From the NCBI GenBank assembly GCA_005408345.1, contig SEMN01000458.1:190764-254763 (forward strand): a stretch of 64,000 nucleotides of DNA. Reading direction: 5' to 3'. Each line of letters starts with the position of its first letter. Position 1 is the first letter of the stretch. Origin of the DNA: Macquaria australasica (lineage: Eukaryota; Chordata; Actinopteri; Centrarchiformes; Percichthyidae). Positions 48,778 to 60,254 of the stretch are shown here, piece after piece. Below the pieces are notes generated by a model. It had not been told where the DNA came from. It saw nothing but the letters and a program-made list of their open reading frames with translations, and ran no database searches. Position numbers and translations under genes: made by a program.

Positions 48778-51700
48778 ACATGTGTCTCCAGCAGACAGAC
48801 CTGTGTGCGTCCTGGCATGCCGCTGCAGCTCGTCGCTGCGTGTAAAACGTTTCCCACAGAAAACCCAGTTGCAGACGAAGGGCCTTTCTCCGGTGTGCAG
48901 CCGGACGTGAGCTCTGAGCAGCGACGTTTTCCTGAACGTCTTCTCGCAGCCGGGGACGTGACAGATGTGCTTCCTCTTCCCCACCTCCCCGGGCCTGCAG
49001 AGTGTACACACACACACACACACACAGTGAGATATACAGTTTTCATGGTAGAGCTGAGCACTTAAAAGTAACAGCTAGATTTGTATTCAGTTTCTTCTGT
49101 CAAGGGTAACAGCCGATAACGATGACATGTCTAAAACTGAAGGAGAAATCTCAGTATCTGACACTATTTGATTAAAGAAATAGGCTTTTATTTATTACAC
49201 AAAGTCCTCAAAATGTTTAGGAGCTGTTAAATAAATTGAAATTTCTGCAACAATTCTCTCTTTATTGAATGAGTGAGTAAAAATGTAATATTGGCAGGTA
49301 TTTGTCCGCCTCTCGACACACTCACCTCTTGTCTGCATCTTTACAGTTGGGGCAGGTGCAGGCCATGCGTCGCTTCTTTTCTCCTGGCTGGCCGGGCAGC
49401 TCCAGGGTGAGGGTCTGGTCTACCTGGATGGCCGGCTGACCCTGGGTTGTTGCCAGCTGGAGTCCTCCGCCCTGCATCGTCTGCACCGTTAGATGCTGCT
49501 GGCCTGACAAACACAGACAGAGACACTGTAAGAGACACAGCAGGGCTCCTGCCAGGGCCGCCAAGTTCCTCTACTATCTAATTAGACTACCAGCTGACTG
49601 CCATGAGTCAAAGTGGACTGAGATTATAATTAATGATTAATGGTAACATTAACATAATGCAGACACATGAAAGTAAATATGTTTTATCTGGAGTTGATTA
49701 AGAGTCTGTTGTTGCTGGGTGTTTTTTCCCCCCCATTTTTCAAACTCCATCCATCCATTTTCTATACCTCTTAGAGGGTCGCGGGGGGCTGGAGCCAATC
49801 CCAGCTGACATTGGGCGAGAGGCGGGGTACACCCAGAACTGGTCGCCAGTCAATCACAGGGCTGACACACAGAGACAGACAAACATTCACACCTACGGAC
49901 AATTTAGAATCACCAATTAACCTAACTTGCTTGTCTTTGGATGGTGGGAGGAAGCCGGAGTGCCCGGAGAGAACCCACGCAGACACGGGGAGAACATGCA
50001 AACTCCAGCCGGCCGGCGGGTGCGAACCCAAAACCCTCTTGCTGTGAGGCGACAGTGCTAACCACTGCACCACCCCATTTTTCAAACTGTTGACTGTTAA
50101 TTTTTTCACTTAAATATGAAGACTCAAAATATATTGAATCCTCTAATGTTCTTCTAATGTTCATGATGGGCAATAACTGAATATTATGCTTTATTGAATT
50201 ACAGTGAAATTGTATTCCAATGTGTTTAATGTAATTATTTCTAAAAAATGTGAATTAAAAATGAACTAATTTAAGTTTTAGATTGACATTCTTCAAGAGC
50301 AACATTAAATATTAATATTATTACAACCCTATTGTTATATATATTTAGAGTATGCTCCTAATTTTCTAGTTAAGATTTTAGTTATTTGTTTTCATATTTA
50401 CCTCTTTGGGTGTCCTTATGTTGTTCTTGTTCTGCGACTCATGTGTGACTTTTCCCAATGGGAATAATCAATTAATCTAACTATGTATCTAAATCCACTT
50501 TATTGAGTTGGTAAATTATATGTGGTCACTTCATTTCACTATCAAATGGTTCTCGTCCCAGTCAATAGTGTCCTTTGGCCTTTTCCAGAGAAAATCAAGT
50601 AATTCTGTCCACTGGGCCATAAAAAAACTTTAATAATCTGTGACGATGTCTCATACTTTGTGCTTTACAATCCTCTCCTGTGATAAACAACCAACAGAAA
50701 ACACAAACAAGCCCACATCAACTCACCCCCTGCGTTGGTGATGGTGACAGGAACTCCCTGAACTTGGACCCCGTTGATGCTGATCGTCTGCACTGCCTGA
50801 GCTGCTGACGAGAGCTGCGACGTATTCAATGCTATCATTCCCCCCGCCGGAGCTATTTTCGCTAGAGTCCGTTCCTTTCGCCCCCCCGCCAGCGTCCTCT
50901 TGGTGCCGGCCAGTGGCGAGGTGGTGGTGGTGGCGACCGAAGTGGTGGGGGTCGTTGTCGTGGAGATCGAGTCCTGAAGCTGAACAGACTGCCACTCACC
51001 CGATGCAGTTTTGAAGAGGATCTGAGAGAGGAAAATACCAAACAGGTGTCTGAAGTTTTATTTAAACCGATTTGGTTTGGTGCTCATTTCCTGCATTCAT
51101 TTCATGTTGTCCTATGGGGAGAAAATGCAAAATAAATACTTTTTGCTCTAGTTTTGGGTATATTTAGGCCATGATTAAATGCTGACAAAAAAGAAAATCA
51201 AATGAATTTAAAATTTTGCTACTTGAAAATGGAAAGTAAAATTGGAAACTTCATAGGAAGGCTTAAATAGAAACAGAAATAGCTACGGCGAAACTAAGAA
51301 TCTACCATCATGCACATCAGCGCTTCAAGCTAAATGTTAATGTCAGCATACTAACATGCTCACAATGACAATGCTAACATGCTGATGCTAAGCCCGTATA
51401 ATGCACAGCTGAGAAATTTTGACCTGCTGACCATCACCAAAGTTATTACAGTTCATCCCTATGGGGGAATTAAATGTGTGTACAAATTTTTTCGGCAATC
51501 CATGCAACAGTTGTTGAGACATTTCACTCAAAACCATAAATGTCAACCTCATGGCACTAGAGGAAAAGTCAGAGGATCACCAGAGTCATTAGGCTTCATC
51601 CTCTGGGGAGCATATTTGTAGGGTTGAACCCGACTGTACTTTTTTTTTTCCATATAGACTATCAAGCAAATGCTTTATTGAACCGACAGATTTTTGAACA

Positions 51701-54700
51701 AGGTTCAGCGGGACATTCAGGGTGACAGCGACGTTCACATAATATAGTAAACTAGCCAAGTTAGCCCTCCGAGCTAATGTGCGCTAACTAGGCTAACGAC
51801 AGATCGGACATGTGCAACAGATATCAAACAAAAGCCAGAGGCTATAGCTGTAAATAGGGTGTAGTCTGGTGTACTTTTACTAGTATTTACAACTGCTTTG
51901 AATGGCAGGGTTGTCAGGGTTGATAAATTCATGAGTGTATGTCTGAATGGATACCTGTGTTGGTGTTGGCTCTGTTTGAGTGACCTGCAAGCTCGAAGGG
52001 ACTGACTGTCTCTGTGGGACGGGCGGCAATGTGGCGGAGGCGGCCTGCACCACCTTTAAGGCCTGCTGGGGGATCTGAACCACCTGAGACTCCGGTTTGG
52101 ACTGGACCAGCTGGACCTGCTGCACCATAGCCGGCTGCCCGGGACTCTGCACGATCAGTAGGTTGTTACCTGCCTGCATGTACCGAGACAGGAGAGGTTA
52201 ACCTGTGATGTTCAGGTGTGAGGCTTTCAGCCAACGCTCACATCTGGAGTGGTGTGACCATAAATGAGAGGGAAGGATTCGGTGTGTTGGGCTCATGGCT
52301 GCTGCCGTAACAGTTCAGTTATTGGACCATCTCTCTCACTAGTAAGCTCACGTTTCATTAAACCTGCATCTTTTGGCCACTTGGGGGCAGCAGAACAATC
52401 TGTAAATACAATGCTGACATTAATGACATATTAACACCATATAAAGTTGATAACATGGTGAACAGAGGCTTATTTGCACATCCATGAGACACTCCCCTAA
52501 CTCTACTTTTACCCTGTTTTGCTTTGGACGAACTCCTGAGGAAAATATCCAGCTCTTTATCTGCTAAATGCTCCACTATGTTGACTTTGCTGTTTGGTAC
52601 TTGGCAGGTAGCATACAGAGTGAGAATGAAACAAAATAGCAAAGTTGCAGTCGTAAAACAAAAACAATGATCTGAAAGATTAAAACGCGCTGTAGCGCCC
52701 GTTATTACAAGCAGCACCTTCTATCCATTGTTAATATAATTCAGTTAACTCTGTGATAACACAGGATAGATCACACTTTATGGCGACTTCACTCAGGCTG
52801 ACAATTCAGCCAACAATTAAATACTGATTAAGTTTGGTATGTATGATCATCTATTAATTATAAAATGTTTTTGCTTAATAAAAGTGATTTATTAAGCCAA
52901 AAGTGATTCACTTTGTGAGGATTAACTGCTTTTACCTATTTTATATTGTTGTACATTCAATAACTTTGTGCTACAAAACAAGCTGTTCACTATCTGTAAT
53001 AAACAAAAAATAATAAAATTCAGGCTTCACTTACTGCTTTTTGATGCGCTTTCAACTAAATCTCACTGACTTGTTCAGTCAAAATAGAGTGGACCAGCTC
53101 CATCAACAACAACTTTTGGCTGAATTCACATTCTCTTGCTAGTACATGAACCTTTATCACAGATACTGAATGTGTTCCCAAGGTCAAGAATGAACCTTGT
53201 GTTTGCATAACCATACAAGTGAACTACTGTATCTTGCCCAGAAACAGTCAGCTGTCACTTCAGCTCCAGAAACATGTTAATGCTTGCAGTGCAGTATGGG
53301 CCAGTGGAATATAACAGAAAGTGTGCATTCTGTTGCTTTTAGTGCTTTTCTGCCACATACCTGAATGATGTTGTCGCCAGCTTCTATCAGGATGGTCTCC
53401 ATCTGCTCTGGGGGTGGAGAGGCAGCCTGTACAGGAGGAAGAGGCAGAGGATGAGCAGCCAGAACCACTTTCTTCTTCCTCCCTCGCCGTCCCTTTCCTG
53501 GAGTGGGAGGGACAGCTGCCGTCTCTGTGATGATTTGAGTATGATTTGAGATGATTCCGGTCGCCGCGTTGAGCGGCAGCGTGAGCTCGCTGGGCAGCTG
53601 CATCATGTTTGCGGCAGAGTTGTTTTGCTTGCGTAACTTGGGGGAGGGCTTGATGGCTACAGTCTTCTGCGGCGTGACCGGAGCGGTGGCAGCCGCAGGG
53701 GCCGGTACGGTCATGGGAGTGGTGATGATGGCCTGGTTGGTGCCCGGTATGAGCTGGATCTGACCTCCCTGTGGCATCACCTGAATAGTCTGGGTGCCCT
53801 GAATCTGTGGCACCATCTGGTACTGGATGTTGGCGGGGGCCGAGGTGTTAGTGCGGGCCGGGCTCTGCTGGATGGTGAGCACTATGGGACTGCCAGGGGC
53901 CGTGGAGCCCAGGCCGGCAGGGAGTTGGATCACATTGCCCTTGGCTGACAGGAAACCCAGGTTTTTTGGCGGAGCGGGGGCGATTGGAGCCGGCTTTATC
54001 GGGAGGAGCCTGCGAGGCTGCGGCTGCGCTGGAGGAGAGGTGACAGGAGCCTGAGCAGCAGGAGGGCCGATTTTACTACAGGTGGCAGCCAAGAGGGCCA
54101 GAGGAGAGGGCTGGGTGTCCTGCAGAGAGAAACAACACACACAGTGTGCATTAAACCCAGCAGAGCAGAAACAGTTAAGCACTAAGAGAGATTAAGTGAG
54201 ATAGCGAGAGATAAGAAGCTAAAATAAACAAGTGAAGATAAACCAACAGCTATGCCTTCATTTCTTAAGTGGATATAATGGCCAAGCAGCCAGAGGTATT
54301 TATTGTTCATTTCTCCTGGAACAAACAAATAATCTCAAGAAATCTAAATTTAAGTCTGCATTTAAGAAAGACAACATAAATTAAATCATATACAATATTC
54401 CAATAACTGGAATTCCAGACCTCAGTCTCAACTGCATCTTCACTCAAAACTGAAGAAATTCAGTTGAAAGCTCCAAAAAGCTAGTAAGTGGTCCTTTGAC
54501 CTTAGATTATTTTGCTACACATACTGTTCTCAAAAGGTCAGAACTGTATATAATATTGATTTTACATCGATATGATAACACTGAACTGTTAAAGGGGTAC
54601 ATTTGTTATCAGGCTGCCTTACAACATAAGATCACACTTCATGTGTAAAATGCTCTGACACATAGAAGCTCATTCATTTCAGATGGAGAAATCAGTCGCT

Positions 54701-57700
54701 CAGGACGATCCTGGCACTCAAAAATGTTCCTACAGTGTGCAGTGACATGAACGCACCATGGGTTAATGGAGATAATGACGTCAGGAGAGCGCAACAGGGC
54801 AACCAGAGTGCGGACAGACAGTAGCGGGACACGACATCTGGCTGTTACTCACTTGTGTGGAAGCGGCGGAGGGCTGAAGGTATTCACTGGGACTGACAGC
54901 AACAGTGGTGGCCATACTGTCCTGTTGTTCTGGAAAACACACACAGACACAGCAGAGTCAGAGTCAGGCTGCCTGCAGCATCTTTTTTCAGTGTTTAGGC
55001 TGTTCAAGGACATGGACGCGGGACATTCCTACAAAACAGAAACAGATCTAAGAAAGAGAAGCCTCACTGTAATAACCGTATGATCATTAAACATCATCAG
55101 TTACACAAATGAGGTCATTAACATTTACACACCGACATATTAGTCTCCACCACACATGTGGAGTGAGTAATAACTCACATCTCTTAAAACATTAAGGAAT
55201 GCCAGAGCTTTTTAGAAAATATTTCAACCAATAAACTATTTTCCGAAGCTTAGCAGGTTCTTTTTATATTTTTAAACGCATTTTCTCAGTGTCATTTATT
55301 TATTAGACTCCAAGAAGATAATCAATACAGACACTTGAAAGTTGCTTGAAATATGTATTGTTACAGTATATATATAATTATTTCTGTAATATTTTGTTCG
55401 TTCTTTTTTAAGCTATTTTATTTCGCAACTCAATGCACACTTTCAATTTGCAGTTTCAGCTACATTACAACGCAACAAGTAACTGTCAAAAATAAAAAAT
55501 ACCATTGTGAAGGTTAATCTATCGTAAATGCCATTAAAGCTTTTGCAAGTTCATTTTCATACAATAACCAACAGCTTGTCTGGGAGCCGAGGTAGGAAAA
55601 ATAATTGACAATCGATACAATCAGGCTTTGAAAAAATAGTCAACAGTAACGTAAAGCAGCAGATTGAGCTAAGACCTGTAAAAACACCAGTATGCTCCTT
55701 TAAAACAGCATTTCTGTCTCTAGTATTTGAAATGTAATAAAGCTACTGGATGCACGGACCTTCTGATCTTTTTGATTACATTAAATAAAGTAGTACTGTG
55801 TGAACCAGCTAATAATTATTTTGTTATTCTGATGGATTTGGTCAACGCAATGATAATCTAGATAATGATCTCACTTTTTAAACATTTTCAAAACAAGTGC
55901 AGCATTCAGATCTTCTGCAAAATGCTCGTGTAAAGTGTCAAAACATCTAGTAAACTGGTTTTCATGAAGTGAGCTGACTGGCCATGACAGCTGTTCTGTT
56001 TGGCCCTTGAAAAGTGTCATCTTTGACAAACAAATATCAAGCTACTGGCAATGATTCATATGCTCTCTAAGCAAAGAAGTGCACTATTGGACTGCAGTCA
56101 AGAACATTTTGTGAGGAAAAGTGTCTGTTAAGACATTAAGCGTAAGTACAATTAGGGCAGGCTGCCCAAAATGTTTAAGAGCAGAGTAAAATCTTGAGTA
56201 CCAGGCATTGCTGCCTAATGGCCAAAATAGGTTGAGGCTGTTATTGTCAAACAGAATTGCTCCGGGTAAAGTGGTACACTTACACCGAGTGAGCCATTCC
56301 ACTGGTCATTATTGCCTCAGCTGCAATAATACAGCTTGTACACAAAATACAATCACAGGTTTTTAAAAATATATACCCTAAAATAAATTCAACTGCAAAA
56401 GACAAGTTCAAAGGTAGGCCGTCTGTGTCCGCTGTAAACTCCCTAAAGTGTTTTCATTTGTGGTTTTATGCAGCAGTAATGCTTGGGGGGTATTTTCAGG
56501 TCTAACTTGCCATCTGTCATCATTCATGAACGTGCAAAACAAACTGAAATATTAATAGTTATAGTATTTGTGTACATCAGTTGAGCTCAAGGCATTTCAG
56601 CTGGTTAACACTTGAAATCAAACAGCAGGTCACACGTAACTACATGACAGCCACAGAGGGCTGGAAAGGCAATGATTCATCACAGATCTACTCTAACTGC
56701 AAGAGAGGCTGATTTTACGATTGAACTGATGAGCATTAAAGTAGGGCAGTTTGTGCCTCTAAAGTCAAGTATTAACATTACATTTGAGTCACAGGAGGTG
56801 AGAATTTGTTGCTGTTGTTTTGAGATAAATACCTTGCAATTTAAAAAACAGAAAGAAAAAAAAAACACAACATAATTCAGCGACACTTTCGGCTGTTCTG
56901 AAGGCATTTCCAGAATCCTTTTGACTGAAAGAAAAACTATCGTCTGCTGCAGGATTTAAAAAAAAAAAAAAAAAGATTTAGGTGGACATAACGTGTCTCC
57001 TTGCTCGTCTTGAACACCAACAGGAAAAATATGGACATGTTATTTTGTATGAATACATAAAATAATCAAAAAGTAACATCAAAAAATAGCACATAACACA
57101 AATGTAACTGATAATACAACTTTCACATATTGGTTCACTCTGTCTCTGTTTGCATTAGGACATCGAGACAACTTGGGTAACAAGTTTAAAATCTCTGTTT
57201 GCTTGTTTGTTTTGAATCGGATCAGAACACCACCTGGGTTAATCAAAGATGACTCCAATGTAACTGGGGCTTCAGTACCACCACAGTCAAATGCACACGA
57301 AATAATACGTCGCCTGTTGCGAGGAAGTTGTCTAAAGTTTAAAAGTAAACAGAAACGCTCTCACCCACAACATTTACCTGCGTGATTCAACCCCGAGCTT
57401 CACCGTGACAGAAAGTAAGCTGCGTTATAGCCGCCTCGTTTAGTGAAAGTATTACAGGTGCAGCTGTGGATCACGGGGCCTAAACCTCACCGTGAAACCA
57501 AACAAACTTTAACACCGGGGGAGGAGGAGGAGGAGGAGGAGGAGGCACGCTGCTTCGGTTCTGCGGCTGTGTGTCTCTTAAACCCCGCCAGCAGACAGAA
57601 ACGCGACCAGTGCGGCCTGAAAGCGGCGCCGGGGCGGCCGGAGCGGCTAGCGGGCAGCTTTGGGCTGATCCGGTCCGTGTGCGGCACAGCTTCTACAAAC

Positions 57701-58066
57701 AGGCGAACCGAGGCGGGAGCGTTACTTGCACCACACTCTGTATTTTATTGTGGAGTAGATGGGTGGGTGGAGGAGGAGGGGGGGAGCAGTTAAAGGAGGG
57801 CCAGCTACATGGCTTAGGCTAGCATTTCTGGCTAGCTGACGCGTAGCTAGCCAGTCAAACTCTCTTTGATAACGTTGCGGAGAAAAAGGAGCCCTTTTCC
57901 GGAAGTGCATTGCTTGTTTTGGGTCGCAGCGCCGCCCGCGTCCCCCTAAAACGCACTCACTCGCGCCGCGCAACGTCCAGCGCGTCTCCGCTCGATGCAA
58001 ACACAAGGTTTTACGAAGTAGATTGAGATATAAACACCAATGTTTTAATTCCTACCCACCGCTCAT
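48238..58066 (-). CDS. sp2: Transcription factor Sp2 (C2H2 zinc finger)
   Basis: Eight coding exons: 58066-58060, 54929-54853, 54119-53361, 52173-51955, 51021-50727, 49503-49326, 48994-48801, 48338-48238. All use GT-AG sites and keep frame, giving 609 aa (human 613). The first exon has only MS plus one base; the N-terminus MSEQQDSMATTVAVSPSEYL matches mammalian SP2. The Sp box SPLALLAATCSKI is at 34-45, followed by Gln/Thr/Pro-rich activation-type sequence. The buttonhead motif CTCPNC is at 501-506. Three C2H2 fingers lie at 523-545, 553-575 and 583-603, and the protein ends TKNL. Finger 1 reads KTSLLRAH, with Leu where Sp1 has His, a known Sp2 hallmark. Sp2 is a nuclear factor known to occupy promoters together with NF-Y. 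The next downstream gene, abcc10, is on the same strand. Confidence 0.97.
48733..48775. repeat. TG microsatellite in sp2 intron 7
   Basis: About 21 TG units on the plus strand. In the sp2 transcript this is an AC run starting about 25 bases after the donor of exon 48994-48801. It accounts for the Val/Cys-repeat open frame on the plus strand. Confidence 0.97.
49006..49026. repeat. AC microsatellite at the 3' splice site of sp2 intron 6
   Basis: About ten AC units on the plus strand. In the sp2 transcript this is a GU run ending about a dozen bases before the acceptor tacactctgcag of exon 48994-48801, where a pyrimidine tract would normally be. Confidence 0.97.
49731..50088 (-). mobile_element. 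Full-length tRNA-derived SINE with target-site duplication
   Basis: Read on the minus strand it starts ggggtggtgcagtggttagc (A-box-like). It continues with gggttcgcaccc (B-box-like) and ends with ataga(a)aatggatggatgga. It is bounded by a 16-base direct repeat, ccccatttttcaaact, at 49731-49746 and 50073-50088, which marks the insertion, though the first cccc may belong partly to the element. It lies in sp2 intron 5, in the same orientation as sp2. Pieces of the same family are at 23445, 37466 and 63813. Confidence 0.88.
51300..51612. mobile_element. Dispersed gctaacatgcta repeat, uninterrupted copy
   Basis: Contains agctaaatgttaatgtcagc, gctaacatgctgatgctaag, gttgagacatttcactcaaa and aatgtcaacctcatggcact, in the same order as the split copy at 32575-33150. 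It is within sp2 intron 4. No coding capacity. Confidence 0.7.
52362..52715. repeat. Probable dispersed repeat in sp2 intron 3
   Basis: Begins cctgcatcttttggccactt gggggcagcag and ends cgctgtagcgcccgttatta. These phrases resemble ones I know from fish repeats, but no second copy was found in this window, so the call is weak. The rest of the intron (52716-53360) is AT-rich with nothing recognisable. Confidence 0.3.
54930..57515. other. sp2 intron 1, no other gene seen
   Basis: Most of the 3.1-kb first intron of sp2. AT-rich and non-coding up to about 57380, with a poly-A run near 56958. From there GC content rises toward the promoter. I see no convincing exon. Confidence 0.5.
57519..57545. 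repeat. GGA microsatellite
   Basis: Nine GGA-type units in the GC-rich part of sp2 intron 1. The open frames read here on both strands (Glu or Ser runs) are explained by it. Confidence 0.92.
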
Positions 58067-58450
58067 GACGACATTCGCTCTCCGCGAGCCTTGAAGACCG
58101 AGCCCGTGGGGGGGTCCGCCCGCGCCGCCGCACCAATCCGCGGACAGTGGCGCGCTGAACGGCGGCCGCGCCGACCAATCGGCTCGGGCCGTCCGCGCGA
58201 TTGACGCTCGACGGAGCCAATCCCCGTGCGACGTTTCTGTGCGTCGGTCGATGGACGACAGTCCGACCAACGGGATGTCGAGATCGCGCTTCGGCGGGGG
58301 CGTTTCCGAAGGCGGACCTCGAGTGAGCGAGTGCCCTATCACGGCAGGAACGCGGCTTCACTGACGTCCCCGCCGGCCAATGGGATCGTCGGGGGGCGGT
58401 TCGGTCCAAACGAGACTGACAACCGTTTTGATCAATGAGCTTTGAGCCTC
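57560..58450 (-). promoter_or_regulatory. sp2 CpG island and promoter with CCAAT cluster
   Basis: A sharp rise in CpG and GC content around the first sp2 exon. Upstream of the ATG (58066) the plus strand carries CCAAT at 58133-58137, 58175-58179 and 58217-58221, exactly 42 bp apart. There is a CCAAC at 58267-58271 and another CCAAT at 58377-58381. A CRE-like tgacgtc lies near 58362 and a GC box (ggggcgg) near 58392. No TATA box is obvious. The transcription start is not known but must lie between the CCAAT cluster and the ATG, or within the cluster. Confidence 0.8.
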
Positions 58451-58872
58451 TGGTGCGCGTGACCTGTTTAAACTGTCCCACGTCTCGTCATATGGGACGA
58501 TAACAGGCTGCAGTAAGACACTGTGAACGGATTATAAATTAATTTCATGCTGCAGTAAGCTAAGGACGGACTCACCTGGCTGCTAGTGACACCTGGCTCA
58601 CACATGCATGGTGTGCAAGCAGAATCCTGTTGCTGTTCAATATAATCTGCACAATAGGCTGCAGCTTGACCCTCAAAGGCTCTTTAGACCTAGTATTTGG
58701 TTGTAGTAACATCCAGTCAAGTAGTGGATTTTGGTTCTAGTCACTGGGTTAGTGGAAGCAGCAATGCCCTGATGCCAAAGCCCCACTAATCATTATGCTG
58801 CGTAACATAGTGATGTGAAAGGTGATGCTCATAGTGACGGGCAGCAACTTTTTAGCCTCTAAGTAATTGTAA

Positions 58873-59150
58873 CAGTGGTGGAAGAAGTACTCAGATCGTA
58901 TACTTAAGTAAAAGTACCTGTACCACAATGTAAAAATACTCCATTACGAGTAAAAGTGCAGCATTTAAAATCCTACTAACGGGAAATTGTTTGCTAATAT
59001 GTTGGCTATAACAACCTTATAAGACAATGTATGTTTTAGAGTTCTTCTGCCCCAAAGTGGACAAAAAAAATGAATCATTACAGCACTAAATACTACATAA
59101 TTCTACATTCTACAATTACTACAAGAGTAATTTGTTAAAAATGTTGTGAA
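58873..59150. mobile_element. Miniature element, CAGTGGTGGAA family, reversed partial copy
   Basis: Begins cagtggtggaagaagtactc and continues agatcgtatacttaagtaaa, the inverted reading of the right end seen at 35686 and 61900. Its other end is decayed. It lies about 450 bases upstream of the sp2 CCAAT cluster. Confidence 0.72.
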
Positions 59151-60245
59151 AAAGTAGCTTGCACCAAGAAATGCTGACTAACAAAGGGGAACGCTTTGAG
59201 AAAGGTTTATTTGCACAATAAGAAAACATACAATGCAATGTAAATATAGAAGAAATGACGCATGTTTGGTCGACGTTGAGTATTTTCGTATTGTGGACTC
59301 TGTAGTAGCCGAGGCTCTAGGCCCTTTGGATGCACCTTTATGCAATTTTGCAATTCCCGACCCGCTGTGATTATCTACTCTGACCTAAGTGTGATGTTGG
59401 AACGTGATCACCACAGACCTACCAGATCACCTAATTGGTTGTACACGGTTACTGATAAGATGATGAGACTCATTTTTTGGTCACAACATAATCCAAAGAG
59501 CTAAAATTAAAATTTGAATTCTAACTAAAACCTGTTTTGTTATTCTTTTTTATTTTTATTTATAAGGATAGATTGTCCAAACTCAGACTGGGTACTTAAT
59601 TGGACTCAGACCAGATCTGAACACTGAAGACTTGGTACTTGTCTTTTAGGTTTGGTGTTGGACACAGCCCAGCGAGAAAGGCTCACATGATCCCAGCTTG
59701 CAGGCCTTTCACCATGCAGACAAAATGTTCCAGTCGCGGCTGTCAGTCCCATCTGTCGTCAACATCCGTCGAATTGGCCCCCCAGCACTTTCAGCCAGCA
59801 TGTAGGCTACCGTGAGCTGTCCCTCTTTCTCATTGGATCACTCTTAGTGACTCTTTTCATATCCACAATGCATGCGGCCCTTTTCATATAGGCTTTTGCC
59901 AAAGAGTGCACCTTATTCACATGCAGTCGTGTCTGTTTCTCCCCGGTGCATCCTCTCCCTGCATCACTGCAAGGGTTGTTTTTTTTTTTAAAGTGCTTGG
60001 GAAATGAGCGTCCTGCTTTTAGCTGAAGCACTTCTTTCTCCCTCTTTACCTCAAGTATGCTGTAGTTGGCGGTGGAGGATGCAGATACTGTCTATCACCT
60101 TCTGCCCAGGCATCTCTGTGGAGAGCCTCAGAGAGAAAGAGCTGCATAATTTAACTGGGATATCTCACTCTTTTCACTTAACAGGCTTCACGAGCGAGCC
60201 AAAGCATTAGCTGGAGAGTTTTCAGCCTCAAACATTTCAAAGTGA
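59151..60245. other. Non-coding sequence, nothing recognised
   Basis: Mixed-composition sequence without exons, long open frames or repeats that I can identify. The short open frames here show no similarity to known proteins. Confidence 0.4.
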
Positions 60246-60254
60246 AAAGCTGAT

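Noticed and set aside
49990..50075. Possible tRNA gene from A-box and B-box-like sequences
   Set aside because: These are the tRNA-derived head of a SINE with a target duplication; no full cloverleaf is formed.
53551..54054. Plus-strand frames of Gly/Ala/Val composition opposite sp2 exon 3
   Set aside because: Shadow of the real sp2 exon, which is conserved at the protein level.
57722..58481. Long open frames in the sp2 CpG island on both strands
   Set aside because: GC-rich DNA has few stop codons. The frames do not continue into the sp2 exons and show no known domains; only the seven coding bases at 58066-58060 join in frame to sp2.
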